A stretch of 64,000 nt of DNA from Limanda limanda. Its lineage: Eukaryota > Chordata > Actinopteri > Pleuronectiformes > Pleuronectidae. Below, one piece after another: positions 36,277 through 47,196 of this stretch. The stretch covers positions 24,803,748 through 24,867,747 of the forward strand of contig NC_083651.1 in the NCBI RefSeq assembly GCF_963576545.1. The letters run 5' to 3'. Below the pieces are notes generated by a model. That model did no database searches. It had not been told where the DNA came from and saw only the letters and a program-made list of their open reading frames with translations. A program made the translations under genes and the position numbers. Each line of letters opens with the position of its first letter. Position 1 is the first letter of the stretch.

Positions 36277-37700
36277 CACTCACTACTCTTCCTTCAACAT
36301 GAATAACCGCAATGTACAGTTTCCAATGGCAACTGCTGCTTACAGCTACTTAATAAATAAAAACAACCAGACGAACCCAACGGGAACACAGACCAACAGT
36401 TCAGATCACTTTAAACAGCCTGGGTCTCTAAATGGAGTCTGAAGTGGCACCATGTAATGAAAAAGGCTGAGTAGTGCATATAGATTTGTCAGCATTCTGC
36501 TCCGTGACTGTTTGCGTACCATAGTGGACAACATGGGCTCAGCATCACTGTATCTCTGTGTCAACACCATTAAATGAAAAGGGGGAGCACTGAGTGTCGG
36601 AGAGAGAGGGACTGAGGGATTGCATTTCATGTCATGATGGGTTTCTGGTAGTAAATATTTTATACTGACTCATGGCGTTTTTGTGTATGATAACGTGTAT
36701 GTAGTTGATATGCTGTTCATTTAAAAGAACATCTAGATTTATTACAAATATGGTCTTTATTATTGCAACTTTGGCTTAAAAAACATATGAAAAGAATAAA
36801 ATCATCTTTGTCTGCAATAGTAACAATAAAAACCCTGGTAAAACAAATGAATGATCCAATCAACCGAAAGGCTGGAGTGCTTTTGCTTTGAAATAGATAC
36901 AGTGAATGTTGAAAATATTAATGTTTGTGACATATTCAACAGATAGACTTAAAACTGTGGTGAAAGATCATTTTCACTTTGTATTTTGCTGTGAATCGCA
37001 GTATTCCGAGGAAATAGGCGAGACCCAAAGAGGAACCTGAGACATGCACTGATGCTACAGTGTGGCTGCTCTAACCCGTTAACATGGGTATGAAAAGCAG
37101 GAGGTTGAGCTCACACATCCACTGTGGCCTGGTGGTCCCCACACTGGTTAATGATATTATTTATAGTCTCAGTACAATGAACAGATCAGTTGATAAGTGG
37201 AGAATGTATCTGAGCTAACAGAGCGACACAAATTTGCATCTGTTGCTATGGAGCCTTACACAAGCAGGTCGGTTTTGAGGGTCGCCATGGTTGCACCTTT
37301 GCCTCTGATAAAAAAACAATTGACATGGATTTTTTTTTTTTAAATGGATGGTGTGTGTGTCAAATGTCAAAGAGTGAAGGAGAGGAAGGTGTTTTGAATG
37401 TTTTTTTCTCTCATGCATAATTATTTTTCTGCTAGAGAGTTTGAGGTGTGACTCCTATAGGCTGTTATAATACAGTAAAGGCAAAAGCAGGGGGAGGGTA
37501 AACTAGGGCTGAATGTTGCATGATGCCTGACTTCTCTTTCCCAATATTTCTATTGTTTCTCAGAAAAAAAGGGTGAAGCTTGAATAAGATCTTAGGTCTG
37601 TGATCAAACTATCTCAAATAAATGCCCACTTAAAGCCTTTGAACTGCATTTGAAGTCATTTTAGTGGAGGGAACCGTTACCCCTGTCTCGGTCAACGATG
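36276..37700. other. No gene recognised
   Basis: AT-rich, with short chance frames and a T11 tract near 37330. No repeat family recognised. Confidence 0.55.
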
Positions 37701-37708
37701 GTCTTCGG
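37701..37708. repeat. 8-bp target-site duplication, left copy
   Basis: GTCTTCGG abuts the left end of the hAT element and recurs exactly at 39409-39416. Eight bases is the duplication length made by hAT transposases. Confidence 0.95.
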
Positions 37709-38060
37709 CAGGGGTGGACTGGCCATCTGGCATACCGGGCATAGTCCCGGTGGGCCGTTGACCCAATGTGGGCCGGTCTGGTCCGCTATGTTGTTGTTTT
37801 TTTTTTTTTTCTCTTCTTCCTCTCTAAATTCCCTCCAATTGGGCCGGCCAATTGGCTACAGAGGGCTAGCAGTGTGTTGCCAGCATCGACACATATTATT
37901 GGTCTATTGTTTGTTTGTCATTGTCAATCAATCATGGGCTGACAGGCTCAGAGAGCCCTGACAGTGCTGTCAATCACAACACAAACCAGGGTGGGGCGGG
38001 ACCTCATGGCATTGGCGGGGGGAGTCGCGGGACGGGCTGCTGCTGAGACAGAAACTTAAA

Positions 38061-38245
38061 ATGGATAATAAGAGTAAAAAACGCATCGGGAAAAAAAGCT
38101 GAAGTCTCTGGAGGTGGAGGCTGCTAAATGTGCCAAACTGACGGACCTATGTGGTGCCGGGTTCACCAGCCCAGCAGCAGCAGGTGCGCCGGGAGACGAG
38201 CGAGGAGGACTCGACAATGATGAGCGAGTGGAGGCAGACATGTGA
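38061..38245 (+). pseudogene. hAT transposase N-terminus, frameshifted
   Basis: ATG at 38061 reads MDNKSKKRIGKKS and stops at 38100. Shifting back one base at the A7 run gives LKSLEVEAAKCAKLTDLCGA and more, ending at TGA 38243. The lysine-rich start followed by AAKCAKLTDL matches the N-terminal part of a fish hAT transposase family as I remember it. The slip in the A run looks like a one-base indel. Only about 60 residues survive, with no dimerisation or catalytic region. Confidence 0.6.
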
Positions 38246-38435
38246 GCGCGCATTTTCAATTTTCAATACATTCTCCAAACTGGCTCGTTACTTGAGCAGC
38301 GGAGGTTGGCGTCGCACGCCTCTACCCACGGCGCACCTCTCTCTCTCTCTCTCACTCGCTGCCCCCTCCCTCCTGAGATGTGCAGGTCCCGGTGGCGTGT
38401 TTGCCGTCGGGGGGGGCAGCGCGAGAGGTTGGTCT

Positions 38436-38489
38436 ATCCCTCCGCAGGTTCACCTTCAGAAATCTTGTTACGACTTTTACTTCCTCTAG
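38436..38489 (-). rRNA. Captured fragment of 18S rRNA 3' end (degenerate)
   Basis: On the minus strand 38489-38436 reads CTAGAGGAAGTAAAAGTCGT, then AACAAG, TTCTGAAGG and GTGAACCTGCGG. This is the universally conserved 3' terminus of eukaryotic small-subunit rRNA with a few substitutions (TTTCTGAAGG where eukaryotes have TTTCCGTAGG). Only about 50 bases are present and it sits inside a hAT element, so it is a captured or templated scrap and not a gene. The GC-rich sequence downstream on the minus strand (about 38435-38300) could be the adjoining ITS1. Confidence 0.75.
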
Positions 38490-38888
38490 AATAGGATAAG
38501 AGATAGTGTCTTATTTTGTGTGCCTAGATCTGGTTTCCCTTTGCTGAGTTATCATAAGGGGCATTGTGTATCACTCTTGCTACTGATGAGAGGTCCATGT
38601 TTAGTGATATTTACAGAATGTTTTAGTGGTTATACTGTGGTTTATTAATGTTCTTGGGCAGACACAAGAGGCATTTGTTTATAGTTAATTCTTTGTTGTC
38701 TCTAGATGCACTGGTCCATTACTATTTGAACCTCAGCATCTAGGGTTCAAAATTGGTAAAATTATACATTATATGCATATTGTTGTTGTAATTTTTCAGT
38801 CAGTTGAGATAAATCTTGAGGAGAAACATTTTGGGTTGTTTTGTGTCTGTATAGGCCTACTATAAAAAGCACTTTGCATTTTTAATTT

Positions 38889-38996
38889 TAGTACTTGTAC
38901 TTTTACTTTTGATACTTAAGTACATTTCAACACCAGATACTTTTGATACTTAAGTACTTTTAATATGAGCTACTTTAAGACTTTTACTCAAGTCAC
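38889..38996. repeat. TACTTAAGTA-rich repeat fragment
   Basis: GTACTTTTACTTTTGATACT and ACTTAAGTAC motifs recur in near-tandem form (GATACTTAAGTAC appears twice, about 39 bases apart). This is a pattern I associate with dispersed fish transposon sequence. It lies within the hAT copy. Family not assigned. Confidence 0.5.
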
Positions 38997-39408
38997 CCTG
39001 GGCCTGCCCTTTAGGGCTGGGCTTCAGCTGCAGATCTAAAGGCTGCTTCCAGGGGCATGGGGCCCTCAGCCTTTGTTTTTCTTTGCTTCTGCACCTTACA
39101 ACATACATCACACCTTATTTTCACACATCCAAACACTTTTATCACCACTGACACGTAACATATTTTACACATCCCACTACGTAGTTAGAGCTATCTTGAT
39201 TTGGAGTTAAATAAATTTACTTTTGGCTTGAGAGGTTTGTGTGTGGCCTCCCTTCTTGTTGCCATCTTTGAGCTAGGTGGTAACAGTAGTATGCATGAGA
39301 GAAGACGCCGCGAGATTTGTGGACTTCTATGTGGTGTCCGCTGATAATGTAGTGGGCTGGTCTGGACAGACAATGCCAGGGCTGAATTTTTGTCCCAGTC
39401 CACCCCTG

Positions 39409-39416
39409 GTCTTCGG
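39409..39416. repeat. 8-bp target-site duplication, right copy
   Basis: GTCTTCGG, identical to 37701-37708, directly follows the right inverted repeat of the hAT copy. Confidence 0.95.
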
Positions 39417-41764
39417 TGTCAAATGAGACCCATATCCTACATTAAGGTGAATAATAAGACATCATGCTCAAGATGCAGGTTGTTATTTTAACGTTATTCC
39501 TCAGTCTTTTTTTCTAAAAGTGTGAGTAGAATATTGATAATGTATGCTGTCAGAGATTGTTAAATTTTCATAATTCTCCTACATTTCTTGTCTCAAACAT
39601 ATTCAATAGTCTTTTGTACTTCAGAGTTATCTAAATATTTTGTTTAATGACTGTCGGTCTTTCATCACATTTTTTTAATCAGTACAACAGGTTCCACTCT
39701 GAAGTTTGAATACCACGTCCTATGTTTTCAACTTCCTAAATAATGAAGCATAATGCCAGGGAGATTCTCAGAGACACTTGTTTCCTGCAGGGATCTAATC
39801 AGGAGGCAGCACCAGCGTTGCATCGCTCTACCTCCACTCAGTGCATCAACAGATGTGCAGGAAGTTCACACCAGAGTAATTATACTTTCTTTGTGTGTAT
39901 TCAGCATGTCCATATGCTACTTGAGCAGAAGCATGCATCTGCCCTGCCTCACCCCTTGGCACTTCCCAGTCAAGCTGCTGCCAAAGCCAGTGAAGAAGAG
40001 TAGTGATGAAGAAGTGCAAGAAATACACAAGCAGTCACAGGTCTTTGTATGGTGGTGGTGGTGGTTTTGCCACATATTCTTTTTTCATTGCTGATGCAGT
40101 GATAATTAGAAATGTGATAATTAGAAAAAAGGCAATGATATCAGTAGTTTTATATTGAGAGGCCTTTTTGATTCCACTAAGAAAATCCAGTTTAAGAAAT
40201 TGCTTTTATATGTTGTGCTGGTTTTGAACAATATTGGATATTTTGACTTCTAAAGGAAGTATGATTGAAGTGTGGGTTATTAAATGATCACTGTGTGGGA
40301 TTGGCCGTGCTTCAAGTCGCAGCACAACCGTTTCAACTAAATCCCCCTTTAGCTTGTGGTGTGACTGGATATTTTCAAGTGTTGCTGTACTTCAGTCTAC
40401 TTTTTCCAATGAAGAAGAGGTTACAGTTTAAAGTACATTCCCCAACACTTCTTTGAGAGCTGTAAGTGGTCTTGTGCTGCACACTGACCCAGAGAAGTAG
40501 GGGTGGATGGTGCATGGTCGTGCAAATCACAGGACAGTTGTAGGCTGTAGGCTTAATCTTAGATTAAGGCAAAGGAAAAACTGGTTTGAATAAAAATGCA
40601 ACAATAACACATGTCTGGCTACTTGGCGTAGTGAAGTGAGCAGTGACTAACACTGAGATAATACTCATACAAAGTTGGTATGCAAGATGTGTTTTACATT
40701 GAGAGAAACAGAGCAACATAAGTATTCTCTGGAATTTATTAGTTAAAAAACAACGTCACACATTTCAATGCTTTACAATCAATTGTAAATGTGTAAGTGT
40801 ACAGGAGTATTCTTTCTGCACCCTTTGATAACATGCTTTTTGAAACTGAAAATGAAAATGCACTGACCGCTCATTACCAATTCCCAAACGTGATGCCAGG
40901 CTACTCAATGTGAACTCATTAAGCTCTGATTTTGGTCTCCATCAGATTCTATGAAAAGTATAACATTTAAATCAAAATCAACCACAACAATGCTGATCAT
41001 GCATTAGTTTATTTTAACTATCTTTAGGAAAAAATAAGTCCTCTTGTGGCTTTGCAGACATATTTAATATAAGGGAAAACCTGCAGCATTCAGATTCAAC
41101 TTAATTGCTTTTGCTTATACCACAACGAAATACAGTTTAACACCAACATTTCAAAAGTGATGTAAAGATAGACTGTACAGTACCAGTTAGATCATGAGTA
41201 AGTGGTTGGAAATCAAAGACATTACAATTCTCCTAAAGTGTTCTTTTGAGCATGTGGTAGAATGAGTAGAATGAATAGAAAAATATGTTGTTTCCACTTA
41301 ATATTTCATTCACAGGAGAAACTGTTCACTTGGCAGAATATTTATGAGCAGGGCTAAGAAAAGTGCAAAAAGTGCAAAAAGAAAACTGGTGTTTAAATCT
41401 CTTTACATCTGCTGTTGTCTACCTTGTGTTTGCAGATGAGAAGTTTTGTAGGAACCAATGCAATCTCATTGTCTCGACACTTCATTTTTCCAGTTGACAT
41501 GTCCACCAAATCCCAGAGGCTAGAGATTTATGCCTACAGTGACTGTGGAGAGGACATGATGGCTTCCCAACACTGACAACAGCTCCACTCCTCAGAGTGC
41601 GCTCATTATCGGTTCTCGTGCCCAAGATGATGAGATGTGCAGGAATGTGTCAGGACATGCCTGTCCTTGTCTGCATGTATAGACAAGGGCAGGCACTTCC
41701 TGTGTGTGAGGTATACAGGGATGCACCGTGGGCACAAAAGCACAAGAGACACATTGACACACGG
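39417..41764. other. No gene recognised
   Basis: The two overlapping plus frames at 39743-40094 (86 and 113 codons) have no domain and are treated as chance. A GGT/GTG run lies at about 40049-40065. Otherwise AT-rich. Confidence 0.55.
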
Positions 41765-41772
41765 ATGCACAC
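41765..41772. repeat. 8-bp target-site duplication, left copy
   Basis: ATGCACAC precedes the left end of the next hAT-type element and recurs exactly at 43139-43146. Confidence 0.9.
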
Positions 41773-42609
41773 CAGTGTTAATTTCGTTGACGATCACGAT
41801 AACGAAAAATATTCGTTAACGCCCCTTTTCCCATGACTAAGACGAGACGAAGACGTAACGAAATGGATCTTTGAAAATAAAAACTATGACGAAATCTATT
41901 TTAATTTTCGTTAATGAGACGAGACGAAACGAAAATGTTGGCGGTTGACTAAGTCACAACAACTTTTAAAAACATAATAGTATCAGGCCGTCATGAAGTA
42001 CCCGGAGCGGCGAGTGTGTGTGTCTGTGTGTGTGTGCGTGTGTGGTTGTGTGCTGCCAGACAGCGCACCGGTCCCGAGGCTCCGCCCCCGCGCACTCGCT
42101 CAGAGAGACAGTGAGATTAGAGCTCGTTCATGTGAACCCGGCCGGTCACTGACTCACCTGCTTCTTAACTATGGAAACAGTGAAAACACAGAGTTTCTCT
42201 GGTCTCAGCTGCTCTGAGATCAGCGCCGCAGCTTCTTGACCAGAGCAGAGGCTGCAGTTGGTTTCTACAGACCTTCAGTTTCCTCCTCCGGTCTGATCTG
42301 CTTTCACTTTTTGTTTTCACATTTCGCCAACGCCAACTAAAATATATAGGCTGCAGCTATATGTTTTTATTTATTTCAAAATAGGGTACTTCTTATTTCA
42401 TACATTTCCCACAAATATGGGGATGACTCAAATAACCCTACATAGTTCTGCGTTTAATTTATTTCAAAGTAGGCCTACACTTGCCTGTGTATTTTCTTCT
42501 CCTCTTCATAAGCATTTGGTGTTTCCCTTTGTTGTAACAGGTAAAAATAAATAAAATGTCAACAGTTTTCTTTATTGTTGTTCCATAATTTCATAAATGC
42601 AATAATCCA

Positions 42610-42724
42610 CAATCTATGAATGTGTGTATGAATGGGTGAATGTGAAACTGTACTGTAAAGCGCTTTGAGTGGTCTTCATCAGACTAGAAAAGCGCTATAT
42701 AAATACAAATCCATTTACCATTTA
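42610..42724 (+). repeat. L2-like LINE 3' tail nested in the hAT element
   Basis: GTACTGTAAAGCGCTTTGAG, followed by AAAAGCGCTATATAAATAC and an ATTTACC-type ending, is the characteristic 3' end of fish L2-like or related non-LTR elements and the SINEs that share their tails. It ends in a short CCATTTA repeat, as these tails do. Confidence 0.7.
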
Positions 42725-42764
42725 ACTTTATATAAAATTTTATCAGCTTTGTTATCAAATATGT

Positions 42765-42843
42765 TTTGCGGCTCCAGACAAATTTTATTTGGGGGAAGAG
42801 GGGGCAAAATGGCTCTTTTGATAGTAAAGGTTGCCGACCCCTG
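42765..42843 (-). mobile_element. Terminal fragment of a second hAT family
   Basis: The sequence ends AAAGGTTGCCGACCCCTG. Its reverse complement CAGGGGTCGGCAACC is a typical hAT terminal inverted repeat, followed by AAAGAGCCATTTTGCCCCC. No partner end was found on the left, so this is a truncated copy nested inside the 41773-43138 element. Confidence 0.65.
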
Positions 42844-43138
42844 CTATAGACCTATAGGAGGGACATCTAATGGACAACCTAAGTACTGCAAGCTAGACTA
42901 GTACGCAGTTGTAGACACAACACAGGGGGTCCCTGGACCTGAGAAGGGAAGATAAGGAGTTTAATGTGGCTATTAAATGTGACTAAAACTAGACTAAAAT
43001 GTAATTTGTTTTCGTCGACTAAAACTAGACTAAAACTAAGAAGGATAAAAATGACTAAAACTAGACTAAAACTAATATGCATTTTCGTCAAGACTAAGAC
43101 TAAGACTAAATCAAAAATAGCTGCCAAAATTAACACTG

Positions 43139-43146
43139 ATGCACAC
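43139..43146. repeat. 8-bp target-site duplication, right copy
   Basis: ATGCACAC, identical to 41765-41772, follows the right inverted repeat. Confidence 0.9.
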
Positions 43147-46100
43147 ACATTTAGTCAAAGATGCATTTGACGAAAGTGACTACACCTGCAATAGCCAACC
43201 TCTCATCCACTCCCGTCATGGAATTGTTTAATCAATTTGTACATGCAGATGTAGTTTCCTCATTAGGCTTGATTTAGTCACTTCAAATGCAGGAAGATGA
43301 ATCGTTCCATCTGCTGCGCTGAGAAGTGACTTTCATTTCACATCTCGCCACACTTTCATTTTCACACGCAAAACAACACAAATTCGCAACTCTTCAATCT
43401 GTAAATTGTCTGTGCCAGCTCAGCCCCTCATTTCCATACAATGGGTGGTGATGTTGACAAAAACAAGCAAAACAAAATCTGAAAAAAAAGGTAGAATGAT
43501 AAATCCCTCAGAGGGACTGTGGCAGACTCAGCAGACATGAGTGAGCAAGAATGGCAGCTGTCTGCCATTCATCAGTGACTCTGTGACATCCTCGCACCCT
43601 GCTCCTTCTTCATGTTGTCCCAGCAGCTGATGAGCAGCGCTGGCAGGAAGCGTGACATGCACTAGACTTCATCGTCGCTCTGCGGACAGCGATCTGTCTC
43701 TGCACAGACACACCAGTTCATTCTGGGGTGGTGGGAGGGAGAAGCGTTTTACAGATGACATGCTATTCCACTTCACCTGACAAAACGCAGGCTCCGCTTA
43801 AATGCCTTCCCTGCCTGACCCCTTTTTTTCCTCTTTCATTTAGCCTCAACCTTGCGGTTTTCAAGTGGCTTTCTCTTCCTCTTGTCTCTCCTTCCATTTC
43901 ATGTGTGACAATGCATCCTCCATTAAGCCTTTATAGGTTGATGGAAATGTCATAAGGGCACTGAGACGGCCATACATCACCCTATGCACTCCCTTCTTCT
44001 GCTGAGGTTTCATTTTCCTTTGCTCTGTTCCCCCACTCTGTCACAATGCAGAGCCAGACTAGTGTCTGCTCACAAGCACCACATCGCCCGTGTGCTCACA
44101 ACAACCCACCCACATTCATTCCTACATCTTCAGCTACGAAACTGCCGTAATCTACACATGCAACACAAGCACAGCCACAGTGGGTCTGCATGTAACTGAA
44201 GGATTTACACTCTGACACACTGTGGCTGTGCCCCCACACCCCCCCTTTAGATCCATGTGCCTTGAGGGAGATGCAGGCTGCCGTAGTTGTATCAGTCTGA
44301 GTGCAGCGCTGGCACACACCAGCTGCAGGGATTTACAGGGGATCTGCTTATTTTGGAGCGATTTTGATAAGCGGGAAGAATAAGATATTTCCCCATTTCT
44401 TGTAACCGCACTGTAGTCACCTTCGAGGCTTTGGAGGTGTGGGTGTAATAGGAAAAGGAGCAATGTCAGATGATGAATTGAGAGTATGTTAGCTGTGTGG
44501 AGCACCTGCCGGTTCCCTGTTCTCCACCCTGTCCCCCTTATCACATTACAGCTCAGATAGATGGTACCCGAACCCCAGAGGTAAGGGATTAATTTCTTTA
44601 AAGCTTTGACTGACCTTGGTTGGAGAGAGAGAGAGGGAGAGTGAGACAGAAAAAAGAAAGAATCATTTTTCTGTCCTCCTCCTGCACAGCACATTTGCCT
44701 GGAGGGCGAGGGAAAAGATTAAGAGTAAGTTGAGGCCCTATCTCTCCTTTCAGAAAATGAAATCACAAAGTAAGAAAGCCACTGGGCTGTTTCTTGTTTG
44801 CATAATTAGTGTGTTAACCTCGTGATTTTACCATCGGCAAACCCCTGCCACAGTAAAATTCTTTATATCTCACTTTTTAATTTGTTTCCTAAAGATGACA
44901 TGGTGAGTGATTACATGCACAGTTTAGAGATTTATCCATCACCACCAGCAGGGGGATGTACACATGAATGCCAGTGTGTATATGGTAATGTCAGAGTGTG
45001 TATGTTTTTGGTGTATAGGCCAATTGGGAATCAGAAAAAAACCCTACAAAACTCTTCAACTAACCCAGGACTGTAAACTGGATCACAGCTATTTTCTCTT
45101 TTAGCCGTGCTAAAATTCCCTCTATTGTCACTAAATCTGGTAAAATTACCAAATCACAGTCAAACACTCAGGTTCATGTGAACAAGATGATTGCATGATG
45201 AGAAGGTTGATAAAACAATAACCATTACATAGGGGTTTCATTACATTGAACAGTAGGCGTTCATATGTGTTTTGGATTACCTGTTTTAATCCCAAAAGCT
45301 GCGACTCATGGCCCCAAGCCTATACATTTCAACTGAAGACATAAAAGGGTACAATGGTGTGTTTGGGCTGTTGTAGGTTTTTGTTACTGAACCACCTGCA
45401 GTGAATGAACTAACTTGTGCCTGGTGCACAACTGAGGATTTGCAATCTCACAGAAACTGATTCTTCTTCTTTGGCGGTTGGCAAACCATTTTATGTGACT
45501 TCAGTTTTGCAGCAGCAAACGTAAAAGAGAACAAAAACTATGCATGTATTTCAGTCAGACAACTGGCGTTCAAACGTTTACTGCAGCAGTAGAACAGGTT
45601 TCGTGTTTGGTGTCTAGGCTCCAACCTAATCACTCCCCCATATGATTACATAGGAATGATGGGAGTGATGAACAAATACTTGTAACCCCCCCCCCCCGTT
45701 GGAGCCTACAGGTGGATGCTGGGGTGGTGGAGGGGCTGAAGCAATAGGTACTATTACTGCAGCAGTTGTGCGAGCAAAGGGCATGATGGGAAATTCCTCT
45801 CTGCTTAAATAGACCACCTGATAGGTGGGTGTGTTATAGATGGTTGTGGAGAGTGAGGTACAGTATGTCACATGATGAGTGTCACATGATTGGAGCAGCG
45901 CAGCTCAAGTTGGCTGCCTGAACCAGCTCGCAGGCGTCGCTCCATTTATGGCTAAGAAGTCGGAATTGGCACATTTTGCGGTGTCAGCTAGAGGTGTGAG
46001 TAGGACAATTATTGTTGTTTTTAGTCGAAGCTTTGCAAGTTAGAAACATCAGGTTGGAAATGTTTCCCGGTCAGATCACTCTCATCAGCTAATGTCGGTT

Positions 46101-47131
46101 TGCTCAGTATTCGGTCAGAGACGACTATGTGTGACATGTTTGATATGTACTATTCAATTTTGGGGGAGGCTCCGACTCAGTCAGTAGCATTAAGATTATT
46201 TTGTAAACCCCTCACACTTAAGGATTATTTGGGCAGAAAATCCGCACCAACTGGCCTCCAATCAGGAAGGGGCAAATCGGGTCTAATATCGGCCTGATAA
46301 TCCTCTAGTGTGCAGCAGCGCTAATAGCAGTTGCATACTTTGCTATTCGATTTAGCTACAAGGAAGGACCTGTGAGTTTAGCTGAGAATCTGGTATGGTT
46401 GAATGGGTGAACCTGAAAGCAAAACACAGTTACAAGTGATAAAGTGAGGCTTTATTAGGGAGGTGAGGTTTCTGGCAGGCAGAGGCTGAGGGCAAAGAGG
46501 GAGTGAGGCTTTGCAGAGAAGACCAGAGGAGGCTAATCTGTAAGCAGGGTTGGACGAATGGCCAGCAGACAGGAGAATGAGACACTTCTAAACTAGGGAG
46601 GTGTGATGTGTGATGAGTGTGGCAGGCAGAGAGTCGAACAGGAACCATGAAGTGATCCTGAGGCTCACTGAGAAAAAGAAATAACCATTTTGAATGAAAG
46701 AGATGGAACCAGTGATCTCCCTGAATCTGACCATTATGTTCCTGATCAAATGCAATATCTTTGACTGTGATCTGAGAGAATATCTGTGTGTTTCTTCTCA
46801 ATTTGTACAATTCTGTGTTTATTCTCACAGTATTACCCCTTCCGGGTGCATATGTCTGTTTTGTCAACTACAAGAGTCATTATATGCCTTTATCAATTAG
46901 TCATAAACGTAAACTGTATTCATATTATTAATATATGTATTTCTTAAAGCAGCTTGGCATTTCGTTTTTAACAAAGTTATCCAGATACAAAAAGAACGAT
47001 GTGTTTAATCTGTCTAAAATTGAGAATGTGTCAGCCGTAGATTAATACAGACTTGTTCTGGTATGAGACTAAGGCATGTACACAGGTTTCAAACTATTTT
47101 ACACATGTGCAGCACGCACACACACACGCAT

Positions 47132-47132
<1 letters not shown>
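43147..47132. other. No gene recognised
   Basis: Minus frames at 44152-44694 (180 codons) and 46430-46867 (145 codons) are the longest; neither has a domain, sensible composition or splice context. C-rich runs occur near 44235-44245 and 45687-45698. GA-rich sequence lies at 44620-44660. Confidence 0.55.

Positions 47133-47192
<60 letters not shown>
47133..47192. repeat. (CA)30 microsatellite
   Basis: A perfect 60-base CA run after an imperfect CACACGCATG lead-in. Long and pure enough to be highly variable. Confidence 0.95.

Positions 47193-47196
<4 letters not shown>

Larger units (their letters stand above)
37709..39408 (+). mobile_element. hAT-superfamily transposon copy (1700 bp)
   Basis: Both ends begin CAGGGGTGGACTGG read inward, a 14-bp perfect inverted repeat, and the copy is flanked by the perfect 8-bp duplication GTCTTCGG. 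Contents in order: a GGGCCG-rich subterminal part, a broken transposase start at 38061, GC-rich sequence, a piece of 18S rRNA 3' end in antisense (38436-38489), AT-rich filler and a TACTTAAGTA-rich repeat. A full hAT transposase of about 600 codons is absent, so the copy is non-autonomous. The exact duplication suggests fairly recent insertion. Confidence 0.92.
41773..43138. mobile_element. hAT-type non-autonomous element with nested repeats (1366 bp)
   Basis: The left end CAGTGTTAATTTCGTTGACG and the right end TTTGGCAGC...: the terminal CAGTGTTAATTT is mirrored by AAAATTAACACTG at 43126-43138, and an exact 8-bp duplication flanks the pair. Subterminal TTCGTTAA/GACTAAAACTAGAC motifs recur many times (42980-43110), as in other hAT internal-repeat ends. 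Inside are a CpG-rich part (41995-42260), an L2-like tail and a fragment of another hAT family. No transposase frame remains. Confidence 0.88.

Noticed and set aside
44152..44694. 180-codon minus-strand open frame
   Set aside because: Irregular composition with runs of S and L from GA/CT-rich DNA; overlaps other chance frames; no domain.
45617..45708. Ten-base inverted pair AGGCTCCAAC / GTTGGAGCCT
   Set aside because: Short, with no flanking duplication and a C-run between; likely chance.
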